Source: Anniella stebbinsi
Taxonomy: Eukaryota > Chordata > Lepidosauria > Squamata > Anniellidae
NCBI GenBank assembly: GCA_029215795.1
Contig: JARDYH010000003.1
Location: forward strand, 169,458,382-169,522,381
DNA: 64,000 nt
Reading direction: 5' to 3'
The translations under genes were made by a program, and so were the position numbers. The notes under the pieces were generated by a model. That model was given only the letters and a program-made list of their open reading frames with translations, made no database searches and was not told where the DNA came from. Positions 1 through 11,127 of this stretch are shown here, one piece after another. Position 1 is the stretch's first letter. Every line of letters starts with the position of its first letter.

Positions 1-3000
1 TCATTATTCATTTGAAATTCAATGCCATTGACATTATTAAATAAAGTGGATCAATCTGCCTGAGCAATATTTCTCAGTAGACAATTTATGCAATATGGGT
101 CTACTATTTATGGAATATGGGTCTACAGTTTATAATCTCAAAAGAGGAAAACTCCTTTCTTTCTCCATGTTGTGTCAAATTGAACTGTAAATATATATCT
201 AAACAGACTATAATCATTGCAGAACAATGCAGATGGTGGAATCAAAACAACATGTTGAAAATTTGCATGGCTACTTTGGCTGTTACATAATAAAAATAAT
301 TAACGACAATGTAGATGTCAGCCATGCTTTTATCCCGGTGGTGAGTGTTGGTGGCTTTCAGACCATCCGTGATTACATATATGATTGAGCACATAACTCT
401 CCCCTGCCAAACTGCTGTCGTTGGTGGCCACCTAATTTGCCTAATGGATAGGCCAGCTGCAAGTGTATCTGTTAACCAAATGTGACATAATTCAAAAATA
501 TACTTCCTAGAGCATTACAATATTCAGGGGCTATATTCATTCGAAACCCAGGTTATGCATATCTGCTAATTCTAATCATATTTTTTTTAAAAAAGTTCAA
601 GCATTTTGGATGTCAAATGAAAATTAATCCCATTGCAATCAATGGAATTAACTATGGTGTTTATTCAAAAGTAAGACCCATAGATTTCAGTGGGGCCATC
701 TTAGTAGGAAGTGTACTTAGGCACATGGCATTAACACTTTAACTGTTTGTGGATTTCTGCTGATTTTCACTGATTTCAATGGGCATTGGGGGTTGGTTCA
801 TATAGGGCTGAATTCAGACTTAGAGTAGATCCACCAAAATCAATGGTATTGAAGTTGTCATGACTAACTTTAAGTCCCATTGATTTTAATGGGTCAACTC
901 TATGCATGATTAAGCCTGGATCCAAACCATATTCTACTGGTTAGTAATAATCAAGTGTTGACTTGCCTGTATAAGCCATCATAGATGAATGTCCATTGTT
1001 TTCATATAATTCTACATCATGCTGTTAACTCAGACACAAAGCTTTCCACTGAACTTAGTTCACACATTCAGCTGAGAGTTGTCAAATGCTGAGTAATCTG
1101 ATTTCTTTCTTTCTTCTTTGAGAACTGTGCTTCAGAGCTGATATCAATCTTTTAGCAGCTTTATTGTTTTAGTACAGATATGAATGTTCTAAATGATTCA
1201 TTGACTATGTTGTATAGTTGCTTTATACAGATGTGATGAGTGAAAAAAACCCAAAATAAAAAATGTAAACAAAAATTGTGTACATTATGTGCATACACAC
1301 ACACACATAAGTGGTGCACATTCATGTGTGAATCATGCCTTAATAGTAACTAACTGTTGTTGGATTGTGCCCAAAGGTATCAACCACCCTCATGCTTGGT
1401 AATTCCCACTCCCCAAAAGATTTATAGGCACCTTCTCCTACTGTAGTAAAACATTTATTCAGCAACAGCTGTGTAGGGGGGCTTCTGTCTGGAGTAATGA
1501 CAGGAGACACAGTGTATGGATTGGACCACAACTTTTTTAACACGAAAGAGATGCAGTTGAAATAGATAATTAAGAGGTTTCCTCCTCCTATCTTTAGCCT
1601 AAGTTCCAAACTACACATATTGTTATTCATTTGCTAAAGCAACATGCTTCTCCTAACCATTTATATATTGGAGAAAAAGCAATCATAGGGCCCTGATCTG
1701 GAAAGTACTCATGATCCTTGGTTGGTACCCCAGCTAGTTTTCTGCTAGATATTGCTCACCCCAGCAGCTTTTTGCCTCCAAAATGCAGTTTATTGCAAAC
1801 AACACTTTGGGGGTTAAATAACAGCCAGGCAAGGAACAAATATCAGCAGAAAACTGGCATGGATTAGCAAACATCATCAGTCCTGCCCCCTCAAGGTGGT
1901 GAACTTTGAGGTCCATGAGGATGGTCTCCTTTCAATTCCACTTGAGCTGGTAGCCTTTCCGTTAAATTCAGCCTGATGGGTCCCAGTGCCTTAAATTGGC
2001 ACTCCATCTGTGAGAACCAGCTGTCACAAGGCTCTCAACAGATGGCACCTCCTTGCAGCAGCATCTTCTATCCTAGACAAAGAATGGAGGGCAAGCTGCC
2101 ACTTCCCCAACACATTGGGCAAGAAGACCATCGATGCCTTACAATCCAGCTTCCTAAGATTTCAGCTCCTGCCACAACTCACATGCTTATGTAATGCTTT
2201 TAATACAATGCAGAAATGGCACCGTTTCTGATCGGACGTCTTACAGTCTACGCAGTTATCAGCATTTCTTATTCTACCAAAGAATTTAAAGTGGAAACAG
2301 GAATTGGAATCTCCAGCAGTTGTTTCATATTTTCCTGCAAATTCCAAAACATATTTCTCCAAATGGTTAATTTGGATTAATTATATTAATTAATATCATA
2401 GTACAAGAGACAGCTGATATCTTTCACTTGATCCTGTGTTAGTGGGGATTGAGCATTCAAGATGTACTGTAGTCTTTTTTCAGACTGGGGTAAATAAAAT
2501 GCTGAAATGGATATTGCAACATTGCACTGATGTGCAGTTCACTTTATTCTATCTTATGTCTACAGGAGAGCTCTCTGCAACAACTTTTATACCCCACTCT
2601 TTAAGACTGGGTTTATACAATCTTGCTCACTTGCTCCCTCTTTTGTACAAAGGCTTGTAACCTCAAGGTGAAGAAACTTTGCAATTCTTCTATGTTTACT
2701 GGCTCTTCTGTGTGCACTGCCACCTGGTAAAAGAGAATCACAATAATAGATTCATGCTATTGAAAGCCTCCCTGAAAGATGCCCTTTCTCCCTAAGGTCT
2801 GTGTGAGCATTTCTCTGCATCACTTTCTCAGGTGCACCTTTCATGCCTTACTTGTGTGAACCAGAATAATCTCCTAAGTTTATAAAAGATACTCGAGGTT
2901 AGACATAAAGGCTGCAGAGCAAGAAGAAGTGAAAATAATCAGGCACCATCAAGCATACGGACTGTGAGGTCATTTGGGCTTTCTCAATTGCTTTCCTGAG

Positions 3001-3020
3001 AGCATCTATCAGGATGGTTT
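1..3020. other. AT-rich non-coding DNA, no gene seen
   Basis: No coding pattern, RNA gene or clear mobile element end is visible. Short blocks around 625-690 and 800-930 contain the 'cccattgatttcaatggg' type of motif that recurs through this window (also near 4240, 26700, 35840 and 49270) and look like fragments of an old dispersed repeat. The longest reading frames (under 100 codons) have no recognisable protein signature. Confidence 0.6.
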
Positions 3021-3021
3021 G

Positions 3022-3185
3022 CTTCTAAGAACATAAGGTGGATCAAACCAGGGTCCATCTAGTGCAGCATTCTGTTCACATAGTGGCCAACCAGCTGTCG
3101 ACCAGGGACTCACAAGCAAGACACAATGTAACAGCTCCCTCCCACCCATGTTCTCCAGCAACTGGTGTATATAGGCTTACTACTT
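3022..3185 (+). repeat. Degenerate reptile dispersed repeat (SINE-like)
   Basis: The block begins with 'agaacataaggtggatcaa' and continues with 'ggtccatctagtgcagcat' and 'cacatagtggccaaccagct'. This resembles an interspersed repeat common in reptile genomes that starts 'aagaacataag' and contains 'gatcaggcc...tctagtccagcatcctgttctcacagtggccaacca'. The match is from memory of the family; the copy is diverged and truncated. Exact subfamily cannot be stated. Confidence 0.55.
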
Positions 3186-3354
3186 CTCTGAGCTAAGGAG
3201 TTTACAAATGCATTATAAATGCCCTTTATACATTACATTGGAATAAGGCTTGTTAGGAGATGCAGTCCCTAGGGTGTTACACATGAATGTCCTGTGCATT
3301 AATATTTTGGAAAATGGGATCACAATCAATGATTATCAATGGATGGTTGAAGGC

Positions 3355-3478
3355 AGCCTTCTCCAACTTGATATCCCCCAGATGTGTCGGACTTCAACTT
3401 CCATCAGCTCCAGCTAGTGTGGACAATGGTCAGGAATGTTGGGAGTTGTAGCCCAAAACACCTGGAGGGCACCAGATG
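3355..3478. mobile_element. Palindromic MITE-like repeat, copy 1
   Basis: The segment reads outward from a centre near 3415: 'acttcaacttccatcagc' on one side and 'gttgggagttgtagcccaa' on the other, with 'ccccagatgt' and 'acacctggagg' further out. It is an imperfect inverted repeat of about 120 bp. Three other copies occur near 25030, 46340 and 60575. Such 'cuccagatgt...actacaactcccatca' palindromes are frequent in squamate genomes; assignment to a superfamily is not possible from this copy. Confidence 0.6.
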
Positions 3479-3479
3479 G

Positions 3480-4960
3480 AGGCTGGTCACATAAGGACAA
3501 AGGGTAACCTGCCTGATCACTGTCTATTTCAGATAGGCCCGCCTCTGCATGAGTGGCTCTGCTAATGCAAATGTTTTGCAGAGAAGCTATGCAAATCCCC
3601 CCCACTACATCAAATTAAACCACTAGTGCAGGCAAACTATAGATCGTACACACTATCTTCTGGTAAGAGGATACCAGAGATAACTCATGTGGAATCTCTG
3701 GAGTTGCCAAAATCACCAACTGCTGGTGCTAGACAATTTAGCAGAGGAATGGAATGGCTACTTCAGTGGGTTGACAGCTTTAGCATCAATGTTGACTCCA
3801 TCTGCAGTTCCTTGTCCTCCTTCCTCTGGAGAAAAGAGCCTGCAATCTAGACTATGATGACATAAACTATCCGGGACATGTGCGGTATATAGTGTGCCTT
3901 TTTGATAGACTAAATGTGGATGTTAAGACACTTTTGAGAGTCAATCTTTTGAGAGTCAAAATGTAATTGATTAATAAATTAAGGTTATTGACACTTGGTG
4001 GGGACAACCATAGAAGAAGAGGTATAGAATACAGAAAGGAACAATGAAATCTATTTACATGTGCACATTTGTTTCCAGGATTGCATTCATGTGACATCAC
4101 AGCAGATTTTCAGAACATCAGTTAAAAAATGAAGCAACTGCTAAATTAAAACAGAACAAACAAACAAGCAAAGGCAAGGCCTGTTGAAAAGAATAAATTA
4201 ACTGAACTGGCATTGGAAACCCAGGAACTCTCCAGCACTTTGAAGGCCCATTGAATTCAATGGCCGAGTTATGCACATGATTAACTCTCTTCAATTGGAA
4301 TCAAAGGAACCTAAAAGTGCTTAACTTTGGCTTGACTGGGCCCTTGCTTTGCTTGGATGCAAATAACGAGTGCCTGCAAAGGGTACAGCTTGATTAACAT
4401 TATGACTCTCTATAAAACAAATCATAAAGCAAAATAAATAAAGCCACTAAGACTGAAAGTCTGCTTGCAGAGAGTTCTGTCACTGATCCCAGAATGGACT
4501 GGGCTCTGTCCGAAGAGTTTTGTACAGTTCCTAGAATGAAAGACACAGAAGCTGTTTGGATCAAGCATCTCTCCATATTTATTATTATCACTGCCTGAGG
4601 GGTTTTGGTATTTGTGCTCTGTGTATATTTCAGTTGCATGTGATTTTATTGTACCAATTATTGTAGTTCATTAAGTTTATTACAGCTGAATTAAAATAAA
4701 ACATGACCCTAACAAACTCTGAGTAAATAACAACTCTGTTGCTCATGCAAAAGTGTAACTTTTGTTAAGAATCAAATCATAGAAAAATAAGTAGAATGGC
4801 AGGTCTAAACAATAAAATGCATGTTTGCCAAATAAAAGAAATGTGGTAGGAATATTATGTAACAGTCATTATGAAATAATGTCATATTGTTACACAATTT
4901 ATAATACTTAGCATGTGCATTGTGCTTTTTGACTGAGTATGTTATTTCACTAATCCTTGC
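3480..4960. other. Non-coding DNA, no gene seen
   Basis: AT-rich sequence without a recognisable gene or intact mobile element. A short block at 4235-4330 carries the recurrent 'cccattgaattcaatgg' dispersed-repeat motif. Confidence 0.5.
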
Positions 4961-4965
4961 AATAG

Positions 4966-5290
4966 CCTTATTTATTTATTTATTTATTTCATTTCATTTC
5001 TAACCCGCCTCTCCATCCAGATCGAGGCAGAGAACAACAACAAATATAAATATAAAAACAATAAAATAGATAAACCACTAAAACAGATAAAACAAATACA
5101 TTATTAAAAACATCTTAAAATTGAACTGGGTAGGCCTGCCGGAAGAGAGCAGTCTTCACAGCTCTCTTAAATTCAAGAAGACTGCTAATTTGTCGAATCT
5201 CCTCCGGCAGGCCATTCCACAGTCTGGGAGTGGCAGAAGAGAAGGTCCTCTGGGTAACACTCACCAGCCTAGTTCTGGTTGAGTAAAAGC
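4966..5290 (-). mobile_element. 5'-truncated L2-like LINE 3' end
   Basis: Read on the minus strand this is the end of a non-LTR retrotransposon open reading frame followed by its 3' UTR and an (AAAT)n tail at 4966-5000. The coding part (5110-5280) includes 'ctgggagtggcagaagagaagg' as its reverse, which encodes the typical end of a LINE ORF2 (…FSSA.PRLWNGLPEE…LLEFKRAVKT…). The same 3' end occurs at 51444-51900 on the minus strand, 62875-63283 on the plus strand and, more diverged, at 44775-45090. Truncation at the 5' side is usual for LINE insertions. Clade assignment (L2 rather than a related clade) is inference. Confidence 0.75.
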
Positions 5291-5299
5291 CATTATTTT

Positions 5300-6125
5300 A
5301 TGCCCATATTGCAATTTGGGGAAAGGATGTACCTGGTATGAGACAAATTGACAGCTTTTTCTCTTAAACACTACACTACACCGGCTATTTCTTATATATT
5401 GCTCATACTGTTGTTATCAGGGCCAGTTTTCATACTCAAATTAGCATTCTGAAAATACTGGTTAAATATATCTGGGCTGAGTGGTGGTCTTCATAAAATG
5501 GTTGTGTTCTTGCTTCATCAGGGTCACAAAATGCACCTACCACACCATGGCAAAGCTCCCTAAAAGGATTGGAGTGAGGCGCGCAGTTTACTTATAGAGA
5601 AGCAATCACTTAAGTAGTTCCCAAGGGGGACAACTTGGGCCAGGTATGTTCTCAGCATGCCACAAATGTGGAATAAAAAGCAGAAAATAACACAATTAAA
5701 GCGGTATATGTAATGTGGATTGTGCTCCAGCAGTTCTCAGTGTACTTCAATACCGCTATACAGCAGTAATGCAAATCTAGTCTCAATTGATCCTTGAGTC
5801 TGATTCCCATGTGGATGTACATCTCTCAGTATCATATAACACAGTGTCTCGCCATCATACTTCAGCATGCCACCATGCTGTCATGCAGAAGTCACTGAGT
5901 GGTGAGCATGCCGATGGGATGCTTTGAGGAATATGTAGGTATCTGTTTGAAACAAATTTAGGCTGGTGGTAGGATTTGTTGTCCTGCATTTTCCCATACT
6001 TATCTTCCTAGTCTACTAATCCAAAGATTAAGCAGTCTGGTAAAAGATACAAATATGAGAAACTTGGGTGACAGAGTAGTCCATCAGATAGTAAAGGTGG
6101 TTTTCCTTAGGGCCTAAGGCTTAGA
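5300..6125. other. Non-coding DNA with a MITE fragment
   Basis: No gene seen. At about 5695-5790 the block 'gcggtatatgtaatgtgga...acttcaataccgctatacagcagtaatgcaaatcta' resembles the inner part and right end of the 130-bp MITE family found at 28971, 47113 and 49109. Confidence 0.45.
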
Positions 6126-6133
6126 GTGAAAAG
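6126..6133. repeat. Target-site duplication, left copy (GTGAAAAG)
   Basis: The 8-bp sequence GTGAAAAG sits immediately outside the left end of the large transposon and is repeated without a mismatch at 18991-18998. An 8-bp duplication is the hallmark of hAT insertion. Confidence 0.95.
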
Positions 6134-6145
6134 TAGGGGTGTGCA

Positions 6146-6298
6146 TCGGATCGGATCCGATCCACGATCCGAATCCGATCCGCCCCAAAAATCGGAAAAT
6201 CCGATCCGATCCGATCCGATCCGATACACCATCCGATCCGATCCGATCCGATCCGGCGAGGTCCGATCCGGATCGGATCGGATCGGCGGATCGGACGC
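6146..6298. repeat. Subterminal (TCCGA)n-type pentanucleotide array
   Basis: A block of CCGAT/ATCGG pentamers interrupted by short spacers such as 'ccccaaaaatcggaaaa'. On the plus strand most units read CCGAT. The corresponding block at the other end (18842-18975) also mostly reads CCGAT on the plus strand, so the arrays do not follow the inverted symmetry of the rest of the TIR. Such subterminal repeats in hAT elements can be transposase binding sites; here that is inference. Confidence 0.85.
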
Positions 6299-6949
6299 CA
6301 TTTTAAATGCGTTTTTCCCATAGCAAAGTATTGTTGTTTTACAAAAACGCCTATAACTTTTTCATTTTTAACGACAGAAGGATGAAACTTGGGCACATTG
6401 TACACTGGTTAGGGATAGGTATCTGTGAGAAATTTCAGAAAGATTGGTGCATGCAGTTTGTGGCAATTAATTTTTTAATAAATAACATGGAATGCCTATA
6501 ACTCGGTCATTTTTAAAGTTACACACATGAAACTTTGCCACATTGTAGGTGGAACCTTGGGACCCACGTGTGTGAAATCCCAGAACCGTGGGTGCTTGCC
6601 TGGTGTGGCAATGAATTTTTGAAAAATGGGTAGTAGTGGGGTAAATGCAGTTATGCCTCCCATGTTTTTATTTTTAAAGATACAAACAGGACACTTCGGC
6701 ACATTACAGGGAACACTTCCCTTGATATGTGTGTAAAATTTCAGACAGCTAGCTCCAGGCATGTGTTGGCAATGAATTGTTGAAAATTGGGTAGCAGTGG
6801 GGTAAAATACAGTTTTGCCTCCCATTTTTTTATTTTCAAAGATACAAACGGGAAACTTTGGCACATTGCAGGGAACACTTCACTTCAAATGTGTGTGAAA
6901 TTTCCGGAAGCTAGGTGCAACATTTTAGTGGGAAACGAACGTTTATTCA

Positions 6950-7386
6950 TGGCATTTCACATGGGATTTATGGGTTGGTTTTAAGAGCTACAAACCTCTA
7001 ACTCGCTCACATGGCACAGGACCTATGCCCGCTCAAACGCTGGAAATTTAACAAACTTTGGTGCAATGCTTTAGTGGGAAAACAAAGGTTTATGCATGGC
7101 ATTTCACATGGGATTTATGGGTTGGTTTTAAGAGCTACAAACCTCTAACTCGCTCACATGGCACAGGACCTATGCCCGCTCAAACGCTGGAAATTTAACA
7201 AACTTTGGTGCAATGCTTTAGTGGGAAAACAAAGGTTTATGCATGGCATTTCACATGGGATTTATGGGTTGGTTTTAAGAGCTACAAACCTCTAACTCGC
7301 TCACATGGCACAGGACCTATGCCCGCTCAAACGCTGGAAATTTAACAAACTTTGGTGCAATGCTTTAGTGGGAAAACAAAGGTTAA
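6950..7386. repeat. Three tandem 147-bp units in the left TIR
   Basis: The sequence 'ttaagagctacaaacctc' begins at 6981, 7128 and 7275, an exact 147-bp period, and the units look identical apart from the first. A mirror-image array lies at 17750-18195. The units are related to the more diverged 145-162-bp units further out in the TIR. Confidence 0.92.
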
Positions 7387-7415
7387 ACTTTATTATTTTA
7401 AACCTTCAGGAAAGG

Positions 7416-8022
7416 GAGGGGGAGGCTGTGTTTGTGTGTGTGTGTTTGACAGCTTGATCCACCAATTGTGCTTTAGAATACATGACTGAATCACCCAATC
7501 CTGTGAAGACTTTCTTCAGCCTCCAATCGCAATGCTGGAGGAGGGCACCAGTATATATTCTCTCAGCCCTGCCCTTCTGGCTCTTTGTGGGTTGAACGTG
7601 GAGGAGATTAGGGAGTGTTTTGGAGCTGTGTTGGAGAGACTGTATTGATTTGATTGTATTTGGAGGTGGTTTTGAGGAGTTTCTGATCTTTTACTTCAGC
7701 TTTTCTTGTTCTCTCTCTTGGCTTTCCTTTCTCTCTTGCCTTTCCTTTCTTAGATAGCACGTTTGTTTGTCTGTGAGTTCAGTTTGTCTTTGCAGTGAGT
7801 GTGTTTGTTTGTTCTACTTTCGCTTTCTGAAAAAAACCCAAAAAAATAATAAAAAAATATTTCTATCCTCTCTCTCTCTCTCTCTCTTTCTCTGTGTGTG
7901 TGTGTGTGTGCGCGCGCTTGTGAGTGAGTGTGTGTTGCTGGGCTGTGTAGCCTGCTGCTACAAACACAAAAAAAGTCAGCAAAGCACACACTTACACAAA
8001 AATAAATAATAATAAAAATAAA
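7416..8022 (+). promoter_or_regulatory. Probable transposase promoter and 5' leader
   Basis: Between the TIR and the transposase start codon lies a TATA-like box (tatata at 7552-7557) preceded by two CCAAT motifs (about 7494 and 7522), the order expected for an RNA polymerase II core promoter. Transcription would then begin near 7580-7590, leaving a leader of roughly 440 nt. The leader contains a (CT)n(GT)n(GC)n microsatellite at 7869-7916 and ends in an A-rich stretch just before the ATG. No transcript data are available; the assignment rests on motif order and position. Confidence 0.6.
7869..7918. repeat. (CT)n(GT)n(CG)n microsatellite
   Basis: Compound dinucleotide run 'tctctctc…gtgtgtgtgcgcgcgc' inside the predicted leader of the transposase mRNA. 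Confidence 0.9.
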
Positions 8023-10554
8023 ATGAAGCGTGGCACTCAAAGGGGGGGTGCTCCCAAGGCAGCATTTGGGAGAGGCCGCTCTGGGCATGGCGCTGCTGCT
8101 GCTGCTGCTGGGACCAGCAGCAGGCAGCCTACTTCCACACCCCCAGTTAAACTGAGGCGTTCTCCACTGGGGCAGCAGAAGCAGGCAGAGGCAACTCAAA
8201 GTAGTGCCTGCAGGGCACTCTTTCAGCAACATGAGGCAGGTGCTGGGAGCAGCAGTGGGCATGAAGAAGGAGCACTATATTATCCAGCTCCTTCTTTGGT
8301 GGGTGAGCCTGTGAACCCGCTGACTGATCTTTTCCCAGATCTTGTGGAAGTCAGCGAGGTTCAGAGTGAGAAGGAGGACTCTGATGTGGGGCAAGAGGAA
8401 GAGCAGGCAGCACCAGAGACTTACTCTCCACAATCCGTCCTCTCTTCCACTCATTCCCTTGCTCCTGAGGTGACACCACAGAGCGAAGGCGCCGGCAGGC
8501 CGTCTGTGTCACCCCAGAAGCGACAGGCAAGCAAGGTGTGGGACCACTTTGAGGTGGCAGTGGATTCCCGCTTTGCTGTCTGTCGCCACTGCAAGATGTC
8601 AGTGAGCAGGGGAAAAATGCCAGGCCACTTCACCACCACGAACCTCACCCGCCACATGCAGAGGCACCACCAGTCTGTTTTGCTTGGGACCGAGGCGGGC
8701 ACCTCGCAGCAGACTGGTGCTAGCGGCAAGGGCAAGCAGAAGGCTCCTGCAACTTCTGCCAGCTCTCGACCTCCCATCCCCAAGAGGCTTCGCCAGGCCA
8801 CCATGGAAGAGATGGGGTGGGGGAAGTATGGAGCCACAAGGTGGCGTTTTCCAGCGCCCAACCAGATCACCAATTGCATCGGTGAGATGGTGGCGTTGGA
8901 TGACCAGCCATTCAGCCTCGTCGAGAACGCAGGCTTCAAGAGGCTGATGGCTCTTGTGGTTCCATACTACAAGCCGCCGTGTCGCACCACCCTGAGCAGG
9001 CGTGTGGTGCCCTCCCTGTACCAGGCATGCAGGGAGTTAGTTCTGGGTCGTCTGTGCCAGGCAGAGGCACAGAAGGTGCACTTCACTTCGGACATCTGGT
9101 CCAGTGAAGGAGGAGTGCACGCTTACCTGTCCCTGACGGCTCACTGGTGGGGAGCCTCAGGGCAGGAAGCACCCAGGACTTCTGGGACTGGGAAGGAGGG
9201 CTGCCGCTGGGCCCTCCTTCATACCGCAGTCATGGACCAGTCCCACACGGCGGAGGAGATTACGGAGGCCATGAACCGCATGGTGGCAGGGTGGCTGGGC
9301 GGGCACCAGCACACCCGCGGTTACATGGTCACGGACGGGGGAGCCAATATGCTGAAGGCGGTGCGCGATGGCGGATTTGAGGGCATCCGCTGCATCGCGC
9401 ACGTCTTCAACCTGGTCGTCAGGGATGGCCTTGGAGGCAGCAAGGCCCCTCTCCCTCCCCAAATCCGTAATCTCCTAGAGAGCTGCAGGAAGGTGGCTGG
9501 GCATTTCCACCACAGCGTGAAGGGCAGTCGGTTGCTGCGGGAGAAGCAGCAGGAGCTGGGACTTCCGCAGCACCGGCTAGTGCAGGACGTGGCAACACGT
9601 TGGAACTCCACCTACCACATGCTCGAGCGTATGGTGGAGCAACAGCGTGTTGTCCACGAGATGTTCAGGGTCGGGGACATTGGCATCCAGGCCCCACTGT
9701 CCAGGCAGCAGTGGGAGGCCATGTCCCAGCTTCTGGTGGTCCTCAAGCCGTTCCTTGAGGCCACCGAGACCCTGAGCAGCAGCACTGCCCTTCTCAGCCA
9801 GGTGCTCCCCGTGGCCAGGCATCTCCAGAATCAGATGGGCGAGTTTCTGGAGGCCGGGGATGCCGTCACCGGCAGGCGCTTCCTGCCAGAGGTGCGGGAA
9901 GTGGTGACGAGGCTGAGGGAAAGCCTATCCCGCCGGGTCCAGCCTCTCTACAACGAGAGGCAGTACATGTTGGCCACCATGTGCGACCCGCGCATCAAGG
10001 ATGGGTTATGTGGGCAGACTTCCCGGGCAGGTTGGGTGGAAATGCTGGTGACGGACGTTCGGGCGGCCCGGGATGCCAGGATTGGGCAGGCAGAGGAGGA
10101 GCCCACCGAAGCCCAGGCGCTAAGTCCGCTGAGCACCACCAGCAGCGGCGGCACCAGCACCACCACACCCAGCAGGGGGACAGGCCAGGGGTTTTGGGAC
10201 AAGGCTTTGCAGGCTGCGGTTGGGCATAGAGGCACTCAACCCAGCCGCCGCCAGGATGACGCTGCAGCAGCAGTGCAGCGTTACCTGGCGGAGCAGATGG
10301 AGGACGGCTCCATCGAACCCCTGGCCTACTGGTCATCTCGGCGCCAGATGTGGCCTGATCTGGCGCGGGTGGCCATGGACAGAATCAGCTGCCCACCGTC
10401 CAGCGTTCCAAGCGAGCGGGTGTTTTCCATGGCGGGCGACGTGGTCACACCCCACCGCTCTCGCTTGGACGCTGAGATTGTGGAGCAGCTGGTCTTCCTC
10501 AAGGTCAATCTGCCCCTGCTGGGATACCCCACCCTCATGCCCGCGGGGGAGTAA
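8023..10554 (+). CDS. hAT-superfamily transposase with BED zinc finger, 843 aa
   Basis: This is the enzyme that would cut and reinsert the element using its TIRs. The N-terminal 165 residues are low-complexity (an alanine run near residue 24, then acidic 106-130). A BED-type zinc finger follows at about 170-217, with W173 in VWDHF, C187 and C190 in CRHC and H210/H215 in the RHMQRHH region. The RNase H-like core shows D357 in HFTSDIWSS, D438 in YMVTDGGANM, the C457xxH460 motif in RCIAHVFNL, and RW at 526-527 in DVATRWNST. The C-terminal hAT dimerisation region (about 760-832) contains PSSVPSERVFSMAGD, with the third acidic residue E798, and ends LVFLKVNL. All expected D, D and E residues are present, and there is no stop or frameshift. 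The start is the first in-frame ATG, after an A-rich leader; the length is within the usual range for the family. Codons are markedly GC-rich compared with the surrounding genome. Confidence 0.95.
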   Translation: MKRGTQRGGAPKAAFGRGRSGHGAAAAAAGTSSRQPTSTPPVKLRRSPLGQQKQAEATQSSACRALFQQHEAGAGSSSGHEEGALYYPAPSLVGEPVNPLTDLFPDLVEVSEVQSEKEDSDVGQEEEQAAPETYSPQSVLSSTHSLAPEVTPQSEGAGRPSVSPQKRQASKVWDHFEVAVDSRFAVCRHCKMSVSRGKMPGHFTTTNLTRHMQRHHQSVLLGTEAGTSQQTGASGKGKQKAPATSASSRPPIPKRLRQATMEEMGWGKYGATRWRFPAPNQITNCIGEMVALDDQPFSLVENAGFKRLMALVVPYYKPPCRTTLSRRVVPSLYQACRELVLGRLCQAEAQKVHFTSDIWSSEGGVHAYLSLTAHWWGASGQEAPRTSGTGKEGCRWALLHTAVMDQSHTAEEITEAMNRMVAGWLGGHQHTRGYMVTDGGANMLKAVRDGGFEGIRCIAHVFNLVVRDGLGGSKAPLPPQIRNLLESCRKVAGHFHHSVKGSRLLREKQQELGLPQHRLVQDVATRWNSTYHMLERMVEQQRVVHEMFRVGDIGIQAPLSRQQWEAMSQLLVVLKPFLEATETLSSSTALLSQVLPVARHLQNQMGEFLEAGDAVTGRRFLPEVREVVTRLRESLSRRVQPLYNERQYMLATMCDPRIKDGLCGQTSRAGWVEMLVTDVRAARDARIGQAEEEPTEAQALSPLSTTSSGGTSTTTPSRGTGQGFWDKALQAAVGHRGTQPSRRQDDAAAAVQRYLAEQMEDGSIEPLAYWSSRRQMWPDLARVAMDRISCPPSSVPSERVFSMAGDVVTPHRSRLDAEIVEQLVFLKVNLPLLGYPTLMPAGE

Positions 10555-11120
10555 TTGGCAGGCACCCCCCATCCATCCCACACCTTTGGGCAGGCACCGG
10601 CAGGCCCTTGATTTTTTAATTCTTATTTTCGGTTAATTAATTTTCTTTACTTTAATTTACTGGCTGTGTTGTTTACAGCTCAGTAACTCAACTCTGAACG
10701 ATGGATCCCGAAGGGATCTAGTTTCTTCTCCTAGCCTCTTACATTGAGGGGATGCACAAGCATCTCACACATTCTATGTTGTTTGACTTGAACCAATGTG
10801 CTTGCACGTGTGCCTCTGAAATTGGACTCCGATGGCTCCCTCCAGGCCTTCTGTAAGGTCCCACACTTCCATGGGCGTTTCTTCTTGTAAGACCACGTCA
10901 GAGGCTCATGAGAACTTTGGATAAGAAGAAGGCTTAATTTTATCGCCAAGGAACGCATGCACCTCTCTGACTATGAACGAAGGACGCGATAGGATTCCTC
11001 TTCCAGGCTCCTACATTGAGTGGATGACAAGCAGCATCCCACACTGTTTCTGACTGTGTCTTTTGGACTTATGTGGCAGCCTTGCAGGGCTGTCACTGTG
11101 TGTTGTGTTTATTTTGGCTA
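10555..11120 (+). other. Transposase 3' flank inside the hAT element
   Basis: No gene seen. It holds a T-rich stretch (10615-10665) with an acceptor-like 'tgtttacag' near 10672. Two loosely similar blocks follow (about 10735-10800 and 11005-11065), each with 'cctacattgagtggatg'-like and 'catcccacac'-like words, suggesting an old internal duplication. I find no AATAAA close behind the transposase stop. Its transcript may therefore run further, perhaps to the signals at 17389 or 17749. Confidence 0.5.
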
Positions 11121-11127
11121 TATGATT

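Larger units (their letters stand above)
6134..7415 (+). repeat. Left terminal inverted repeat, about 1.28 kb
   Basis: This segment matches the reverse complement of 17729-18990. From the outside inwards it holds a 12-bp terminal motif, a (TCCGA)n-like array (6146-6298), four diverged units of 145-162 bp (anchor 'gcacattg' at 6393, 6538, 6699 and 6861), then three almost identical 147-bp units (anchors at 6981, 7128 and 7275), and ends in 'ttaaaccttcagg'. The same internal reading frames occur in both TIRs, for example an identical 122-codon frame at 6496-6864 (minus) and 18279-18647 (plus), so the two arms have hardly diverged. That frame is probably not a gene. Confidence 0.93.

Noticed and set aside
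2162..2362. Small minus-strand frame with several cysteines and histidines
   Set aside because: The spacing does not fit a known zinc-binding pattern that I can name, and there is no supporting context.
6496..6864. 122-codon frame in each TIR (also 18279-18647)
   Set aside because: Identical in both TIRs because the TIRs are copies; composed of the degenerate TIR repeat units with no domain, and it points outward on opposite strands.
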